Assembly: GCA_964394205.1 (NCBI GenBank)
Contig: CAYMVS010000068.1
Location: 1 to 11,739, forward strand
From: HGM05190 sp964394205
GTDB taxonomy: Bacteria > Bacteroidota > Bacteroidia > Bacteroidales > Muribaculaceae
Direction: 5' to 3'
DNA length: 11,739 bases
Shown here in pieces: positions 7,938-11,739 of this stretch. Every line of letters starts with the position of its first letter. Within the stretch, counting starts at the first letter, position 1. A program made the translations under genes and the position numbers. Below the pieces are notes generated by a model that ran no database searches, had not been told where the DNA came from, and worked only from the letters and a program-made list of their open reading frames with translations.

Positions 7938-8597
7938 TTACTCGTCAATAGAGTAGTTGATGAAGTCAATAAATGGCTTGAGGGTCCTGAAAATCCCGGC
8001 GGCCTCGACGGGCCACTGCGGGTTGTCAAAAAACTCAAGCGGCAGCAGGCACTGCTTGCCTATATCCTTGAGTCTGAGCAGCTCGGCCTGTGGATGATTG
8101 CGGTCCCAACCCTTGGGGACTGTTTTCAGGCGGCTGCCACACCAACCCGGGAAGTATGTCTCCATGTCGGGGTTGGCCAATATCTGCTCAAGCTCCTCGA
8201 TGTTGTCGACCATGGCGTGCCTGAGTTTGCGCAACACCGGCGCCTCGGGACACCAAAGGCCGCCAAAAAGCCCGGTGTTGTCGGGGTCAAGGCCCACCTG
8301 GATGTAATAGCTCGCGTAGGTCGACTTGCGGCCGTATGGGGATATCAACGCCGACAGATAGGTCTTGTAGGGAGTCTTGTCGGGGCTGAACCGCGTGTCG
8401 CGATAGATGCGGTAGGCGGAGGTCTTACCCGTTTGGCCGGCCAGGTCGGGTTGCCAGAGTGTCATCTGACCGATCAGGCGGTCAAGGTCGGCGAGCCACT
8501 TGGCTCTTATTGTCTCATACTCCTCTTTATGCTCCTGAAACCAGGGACGATTGTTGTTTGCGCTCAGCCGGCGCAAAAAATCAATGCAACGGTTCAT
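7938..8597 (-). CDS. DUF2461 domain-containing protein (TIGR02453 family)
   Basis: This 219-residue soluble protein fits the DUF2461 family, widespread in Bacteroidota and some fungi and without a known function. Diagnostic features visible here are FLRRLSANNNRPWFQEHKEEYE near the N-terminus, the central YRIYRDTRFSPDKTPYKT block, and GGLWCPEAPVLRKLR. There is no signal peptide or membrane segment, so it is probably cytoplasmic. I chose the ATG at 8597, whose ATGA overlaps the DUF4834 stop by four bases, a classic translational-coupling arrangement; an ATG five codons earlier (8612) is possible but less likely. The coupling suggests that the two products are made in a fixed ratio. No catalytic residues can be named. 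Confidence 0.9.
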   Translation of the reverse strand: MNRCIDFLRRLSANNNRPWFQEHKEEYETIRAKWLADLDRLIGQMTLWQPDLAGQTGKTSAYRIYRDTRFSPDKTPYKTYLSALISPYGRKSTYASYYIQVGLDPDNTGLFGGLWCPEAPVLRKLRHAMVDNIEELEQILANPDMETYFPGWCGSRLKTVPKGWDRNHPQAELLRLKDIGKQCLLPLEFFDNPQWPVEAAGIFRTLKPFIDFINYSIDE

Positions 8598-8959
8598 TTT
8601 ATATCCTCCCACTCCACGTCGACAATCTGCTGCTCGACAACCACGCGGGCCGACGACGAGGACTCTCCCCCATCGCGCGTCTCGTGGTAGACCGACTCGG
8701 TCGCCGACAGTTCTTCATATTTCACATATTCACCCACCGAGCTGTCAATCTTCTTTTTCTTTGACGCGGGCCCGGGCTGTGCCGCCGGCTGTCGCCGCCG
8801 GCGCCGTGTGTTGCCTTGGGAACGGGGTGTCTCAAACCCCATGTTCTCAAAAAAACTGTAGGCTGCCTGTTGCTGACGACGCATGCTTCGGTAAAGCCTC
8901 CATGCGGGCCTTATCAGAAAGAAAAACAGCAACAGCAGAAATAGTATCGTGAATATCAT
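8594..8959 (-). CDS. DUF4834 family small membrane-anchored protein
   Basis: This 121-residue protein begins with one strongly hydrophobic segment (residues 1-16, rich in Leu/Phe, ending FLIRPAWR) and then turns basic and polar, consistent with a single inner-membrane anchor and a cytoplasmic tail. The tail has an Arg/Lys-rich, probably disordered part (RRRRR at about 53-57, KKKK at about 67-70), then GEYVKYEEL (76-84) and a C-terminal VDVEWEDI (113-120). The short GEYVxYEE and IVDVEWEDI blocks are what I associate with DUF4834, a Bacteroidota-only family of unknown function. It lies 82 bases after pssA and overlaps the next gene by four bases. Its place between phosphatidylserine synthase and DUF2461 hints at a membrane-lipid-linked role, which is inference. 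Confidence 0.82.
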   Translation of the reverse strand: MIFTILFLLLLFFFLIRPAWRLYRSMRRQQQAAYSFFENMGFETPRSQGNTRRRRRQPAAQPGPASKKKKIDSSVGEYVKYEELSATESVYHETRDGGESSSSARVVVEQQIVDVEWEDIK

Positions 8960-9041
8960 TTGTTCTTAAAGATTGTTGATGTGTGTCTCAATCCTGCCAC
9001 AACCTCGGCCCGAGGAGATGAAAGCGTCGGGGCAAGCGCGG

Positions 9042-9749
9042 TCACGCCCGACGTGTCTTGACAACGGCCGAGATGAGGATGTACAGTATAATGGTCCACA
9101 TAAGGCCGGGGACACCGTCGGTTATGACAAACAGGATGGCGGCCAGGATGATGACATAGCGGCGGAAGTTTTCACGCCATTCAAAATTTTTGAATTTCAG
9201 CGAGAACATATTCAGACCGCTCACCATCAGGAGCGACTCGATGACCATGATTGTCAGCACGATCCAGAGAGAGGGCAACCCGTGGATTCCGGTCCATGCC
9301 ACAAACCCGATCCAGAAGATGGCGTTGGCCGGGATTGGCAGACCGATGAAAGAGGTTGTCTGACGGTCGTCGACATTGAATTTTGCCAGACGTATAGCCC
9401 CCATCACGGCTATGAAGATAGAGCAATAGGCCAAGGGGGTCGGCCCGGCCTGACCCTGGATGACATTGAAGAGCATCAGCGCCGGGGCGAGGCCAAACGA
9501 GACAAGGTCGCTCAGCGAGTCAAGCTCGGCCCCTATCTTGGAGTAGGCGCCGAGGGCGCGCGCCATGGCGCCGTCCATGAAATCCATCACCGCGGCGATT
9601 CCGATACAGATATATGCCCACTCGAGACCGGTGAGGGAAAACGCCATCGTGGTGTCGGCGCTGAAGGTGAAGATACATGCCAGAGCACCGGCAATCAGGT
9701 TGCAGCAGGTGATGGTGTTGGGTATGTTTGATCTGATACGTGAAAGCAT
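9042..9749 (-). CDS. pssA: PssA, CDP-diacylglycerol--serine O-phosphatidyltransferase
   Basis: PssA joins L-serine to CDP-diacylglycerol, releasing CMP and phosphatidylserine in the inner membrane. The 235-residue product has the full CDP-alcohol phosphotransferase signature DG(x)2AR(x)8G(x)3D(x)3D, with the preceding Asp: D56, D59-G60, A63-R64, G73, D77 and D81. The remaining sequence is six or more hydrophobic segments, as expected of this polytopic family. The motif alone does not give the alcohol substrate; serine is inferred from IRLAKFNVD at about 98-106, the family length and the adjacent psd. The gene starts two bases after the psd stop, so both steps of phosphatidylethanolamine synthesis are co-transcribed. 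Confidence 0.95.
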   Translation of the reverse strand: MLSRIRSNIPNTITCCNLIAGALACIFTFSADTTMAFSLTGLEWAYICIGIAAVMDFMDGAMARALGAYSKIGAELDSLSDLVSFGLAPALMLFNVIQGQAGPTPLAYCSIFIAVMGAIRLAKFNVDDRQTTSFIGLPIPANAIFWIGFVAWTGIHGLPSLWIVLTIMVIESLLMVSGLNMFSLKFKNFEWRENFRRYVIILAAILFVITDGVPGLMWTIILYILISAVVKTRRA

Positions 9750-9751
9750 GG

Positions 9752-10429
9752 TCAGTTATTGACAGGTTTGAGGCGCGCGATCTCGGTGATACCGCCGGTT
9801 GTCTTGTCGCCTATTTTGACAAAAATTTCCGAGTCGAGAGGGAGGAATATATCAACGCGCGAGCCAAATTTGATGAACCCTAAATGATAGTCGATCGAGC
9901 AATCCTCGCCCGGCTCGGCGTAGGTGACGATGCGCCGCGCGATGGCTCCCGCGATCTGGCGAACCAGCACCTGGTGGCCCGAGGGGGTGTCGATCAGGAT
10001 GGTCGACCGCTCGTTCTCGACGCTCGACTTGGGCAGATAGGCCGACATGAAGCGACCCTTGTGGTGCCTGACCATCACAACGCGGCCGTTTACCGGAAAC
10101 CAGTTGGCATGGACGTTGAGCACCGTCATAAACACCGACAGCTGAATGACCCGGCGGTGGAGCACCTCGCTCTCGTAGGTCTCCTCAAGAGCCACGACAG
10201 TGCCGTCGACCGACGACACGACAACATTCTCGCTGTTGCCGGTAAACCGGCGGCGCGGCGAGCGGAAAAAGTTGAGCGTCAACAGATACATGACACCCGA
10301 GATGATAGAGAAAATCAAAGGGATGACCCTCAGCCCGATGAACAGCCATGCCAGGAGGTTGATCACTCCAAGCATCAGAAAGAGCATAACCAGGATATTG
10401 GTTCCTTCTCTATGTATCTTGACTTTCAT
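9752..10429 (-). CDS. psd: Psd, phosphatidylserine decarboxylase proenzyme
   Basis: Psd removes CO2 from phosphatidylserine to give phosphatidylethanolamine. It is a pyruvoyl enzyme that cleaves itself: the proenzyme is predicted to cut between Gly189 and Ser190 in GFIKFGSRVD, making Ser190 the pyruvoyl group at the start of a short alpha chain. Other conserved parts are SSVDG (Asp75, candidate base for self-cleavage), NVHANWFPVNG (His107) and RQIAGAIARRIVTY (157-170). The N-terminus has one or two hydrophobic segments (residues about 12-52) that anchor it to the inner membrane. At 225 residues it is the short Bacteroidota form. It is the first gene of its run; the candidate promoter at 10499-10508 lies about 70 bases upstream. 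pssA follows after two bases. Confidence 0.95.
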   Translation of the reverse strand: MKVKIHREGTNILVMLFLMLGVINLLAWLFIGLRVIPLIFSIISGVMYLLTLNFFRSPRRRFTGNSENVVVSSVDGTVVALEETYESEVLHRRVIQLSVFMTVLNVHANWFPVNGRVVMVRHHKGRFMSAYLPKSSVENERSTILIDTPSGHQVLVRQIAGAIARRIVTYAEPGEDCSIDYHLGFIKFGSRVDIFLPLDSEIFVKIGDKTTGGITEIARLKPVNN

Positions 10430-10498
10430 TTCAGGGGTCAGTGCTCGTGTTTAACATGACGGACACCGCGTGGCGTCGGCGCTCCTCGTCTATCAAAA

Positions 10499-10508
10499 CG
10501 CAAAGTTA
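10499..10508 (-). promoter_or_regulatory. Putative Bacteroidota -7 promoter element for psd-pssA
   Basis: The minus-strand sequence TAACTTTGCG matches the TAnnTTTG -7 consensus and shares its first nine bases (TAACTTTGC) with the element at 5155-5164. It would start transcription about 65 bases before the psd ATG. No TTTG is present at the usual -33 distance; that region is instead occupied by an inverted repeat at 10517-10557, so the promoter could depend on an activator or be repressor-controlled. Confidence 0.6.
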
Positions 10509-10516
10509 AACATTTT

Positions 10517-10557
10517 TTTTTACAATCGGCATTTATCGGCCCCCGATATTGTAAAAA
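10517..10557. repeat. Inverted repeat upstream of psd (10-base arms, 21-base centre)
   Basis: TTTTTACAAT at 10517-10526 is the exact reverse complement of ATTGTAAAAA at 10548-10557. With a two-base bulge the pairing continues for three more bases (CGG with CCG). Inside it, ATCGGC occurs twice at a 10-base step (10525-10530 and 10535-10540), and TATCGG/CCGATA forms a smaller 15-base palindrome at 10534-10548. The element lies between the stop of the sigma-54 activator (10618) and the psd -7 box. It could be an operator covering the -33 region or a two-way hairpin terminator; the sequence alone does not decide. Confidence 0.55.
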
Positions 10558-10617
10558 TATCATTTTTCGACCTGCCGCGCCCTCCAATCGGGCTGCTCGG
10601 GCCGGTTTAAGGCGAAG

Positions 10618-11739
10618 TCACTCGATGCCAAACTCCTTTATTTTGCGGTAGAGGGTGCGTTCCGATATATTTAGCTCGGCGGCAGCAGCCTTGCGCCGGC
10701 CACCATTGCGGGCCAAAGCGGCCTTTATCGTCTCGCGCTCGGTGTCCTCGAGGGTCGCGGCCCGGGGGGTGATGTCGAGAGCGGGGAGCGAGGGGAGCTT
10801 GACAAGCGACGTCGGCGCCTCGGGCTCGACAGCCGATGGCTGAACGGCGGTGTCCTGAGTGTCCCCGGTGATGTCGAGAGCTATAGCCTCGCGAGGGTCG
10901 ATGTGGGGTCCGGCCACCGGCGCTTTCATCTCAATCTGCCGGCGCAGGCTCTCTATCTCGTGCTGCAGCGACAGGATCATGCTGAATAGCATGTCGCGCT
11001 CGCGGTCATAACCGTGGGCCGTGCTGTCGGCCAAAACCGGCGTGTAGTCGGCCCGGTCGGGCAGATGGGAGGCTATCTCATCGGCGTCAACCTCGGTGCC
11101 GGCATCAAAGAGCGCCACCTGGTCGATCACATTCTTGAGCTGACGCACATTTCCCGGCCAGCGGTATGCGCCGAGCATGCGACGGGCATCCTCGCTCAGG
11201 GTGATGGGGGGCATACGGTATCGGTCGGCAAAATCGGAGGCAAACTTGCGCGCCAACAGCTGGATGTCGGCCCCGCGGTCGCGCAGCGGGGGCACATTGA
11301 TTGTCACCGTCGACAGGCGGTAGTAGAGGTCCTCGCGAAATTTGCCGTCGGCCACGGCGCGCTGCATGTCGACATTTGTCGCCGCCACGATGCGCACGTT
11401 TGACCGTTGCACTGTCGACGAGCCCACCTTAATAAACTCGCCGCTCTCAAGCACACGCAGCAGGCGCGCCTGTGTGGTCATGGGGAGCTCGGCCACCTCG
11501 TCAAGAAAGATTGTCCCCCCGTCGGCCTCCTCAAAATACCCTTTACGCGAGGCGATCGCCCCGGTAAAGGCCCCCTTCTCATGGCCAAACAGCTCGCTGT
11601 CTATTGTTCCCTCGGGGATGGCACCACAGTTGACTGCGATATACTTACCATGCTTGCGGGCGCTGTACTGGTGGATAATCTGGGGGAAAAACTCCTTGCC
11701 GGTGCCGCTCTCGCCCGTCACGAGCACCGACAGGTCGAT
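10618..11739 (-). CDS. Sigma-54-dependent transcriptional activator (AAA+ and Fis-type HTH), 5' end missing
   Basis: This protein type remodels sigma-54 RNA polymerase at promoters, using ATP, and binds enhancer DNA through its C-terminus. The visible 373 residues begin just before Walker A (GESGTGKE, visible residues 9-16). They include the sigma-54 contact loop GAFTGA (56-61), Walker B TIFLDE (76-81, with Asp80 and Glu81), the FREDLYYRL block and the RWPGNVRQL segment. A Ser/Pro/Glu-rich linker of about 110 residues, with a likely coiled coil at MILSLQHEIESLRRQIE, leads to the HTH (RKAAAAELNISERTLYRKIKE). The frame continues past 11739, so any N-terminal sensor or receiver cannot be judged; related Bacteroides proteins of about 415 residues have only a short N-terminus, which I recall rather than tested. 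Downstream comes the psd run after 188 bases, apparently with its own promoter. Confidence 0.94.
   Translation of the reverse strand: MDLSVLVTGESGTGKEFFPQIIHQYSARKHGKYIAVNCGAIPEGTIDSELFGHEKGAFTGAIASRKGYFEEADGGTIFLDEVAELPMTTQARLLRVLESGEFIKVGSSTVQRSNVRIVAATNVDMQRAVADGKFREDLYYRLSTVTINVPPLRDRGADIQLLARKFASDFADRYRMPPITLSEDARRMLGAYRWPGNVRQLKNVIDQVALFDAGTEVDADEIASHLPDRADYTPVLADSTAHGYDRERDMLFSMILSLQHEIESLRRQIEMKAPVAGPHIDPREAIALDITGDTQDTAVQPSAVEPEAPTSLVKLPSLPALDITPRAATLEDTERETIKAALARNGGRRKAAAAELNISERTLYRKIKEFGIE
10768..10881. repeat. In-frame 15-base direct repeat within the sigma-54 activator linker
   Basis: GGTGATGTCGAGAGC occurs at 10768-10782 and again at 10867-10881, exactly 99 bases (33 codons) apart. 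On the coding strand both copies read Ala-Leu-Asp-Ile-Thr. They lie in the poorly conserved linker between the AAA+ core and the HTH. Confidence 0.75.

Noticed and set aside
7898..8038. N-terminal extension of the calcium ATPase to 8038
   Set aside because: It overlaps the DUF2461 coding region and adds a Ser/Thr/Pro-rich stretch unrelated to P-type ATPases.
6842..8690. Long plus-strand open frames (6842-7855 and 7710-8690) opposite the ATPase and DUF2461 genes
   Set aside because: They are antisense to genes with complete catalytic motifs, have low-complexity His/Arg/Gly-rich products with no recognisable domain, and arise from codon bias in a GC-rich genome.
9003..9015. Hairpin CCTCG-GCC-CGAGG between pssA and DUF4834 as a terminator
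   Set aside because: The stem is only five base pairs and no T-run follows on the minus strand; it may be chance in GC-rich DNA.
8973..10459. Plus-strand open frames opposite pssA and psd
   Set aside because: The products are His/Asp/Arg-rich without motifs and mirror the secure pssA and psd genes.
1..11739. Search for tRNA, rRNA, CRISPR, insertion sequences, phage or defence genes
   Set aside because: No cloverleaf, repeat-spacer pattern, transposase motif or terminal inverted repeat was recognised; nearly the whole window is filled by envelope and lipid genes.

Overview
This window looks like an ordinary chromosomal segment of a Bacteroidales bacterium. A Muribaculaceae-like relative is my best guess, from the fairly high GC content, the gene families and the gene order; the family-level placement is inference. 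Every supported gene lies on the minus strand, so transcription reads from right to left. Two TAACTTTGC-type elements that match the Bacteroidota -7 promoter box (TAnnTTTG) sit upstream of the two gene runs. I found no RNA gene, mobile element, CRISPR array or phage gene. No stretch without a gene exceeds 200 bases.

Right edge (10618-11739): the 3' part of a sigma-54 activator with a complete AAA+ core from Walker A onward and a Fis-type helix-turn-helix; its N-terminus is outside the window. A 188-base intergenic region follows. It holds a long inverted repeat and the putative promoter for the next run.

Middle (5207-10429): psd and pssA form the two-step phosphatidylethanolamine pathway (CDP-diacylglycerol to phosphatidylserine to phosphatidylethanolamine). 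They are followed by a small membrane-anchored DUF4834 protein, a DUF2461 protein whose start overlaps the DUF4834 stop by four bases, and a PMCA-type (P2B) calcium-pumping ATPase. The tight spacing suggests one operon, or at least read-through, for the first four genes.

Left (1-5075): after a 131-base gap with a second promoter-like element comes an envelope cluster. It has a DUF6242-type lipoprotein with Asp-box and Kelch-like repeats, a PorG/DUF6089-like outer-membrane beta-barrel protein, UppS (undecaprenyl diphosphate synthase) and BamA (outer-membrane protein insertase, cut by the left edge). The same order (lipoprotein, PorG, UppS, Omp85) is what I recall from Porphyromonas gingivalis, so this is a conserved Bacteroidales neighbourhood.

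The overall theme is envelope building: phospholipid head groups, the lipid carrier for cell-wall synthesis, and outer-membrane protein insertion. I see no convincing new defence or mobile system. The points most worth a second look are the PorG-like protein with its odd C-terminal CVVCH, the uncharacterised DUF4834/DUF2461 pair tied to lipid synthesis, the inverted repeat in front of psd, and an in-frame 15-base repeat in the linker of the sigma-54 activator.
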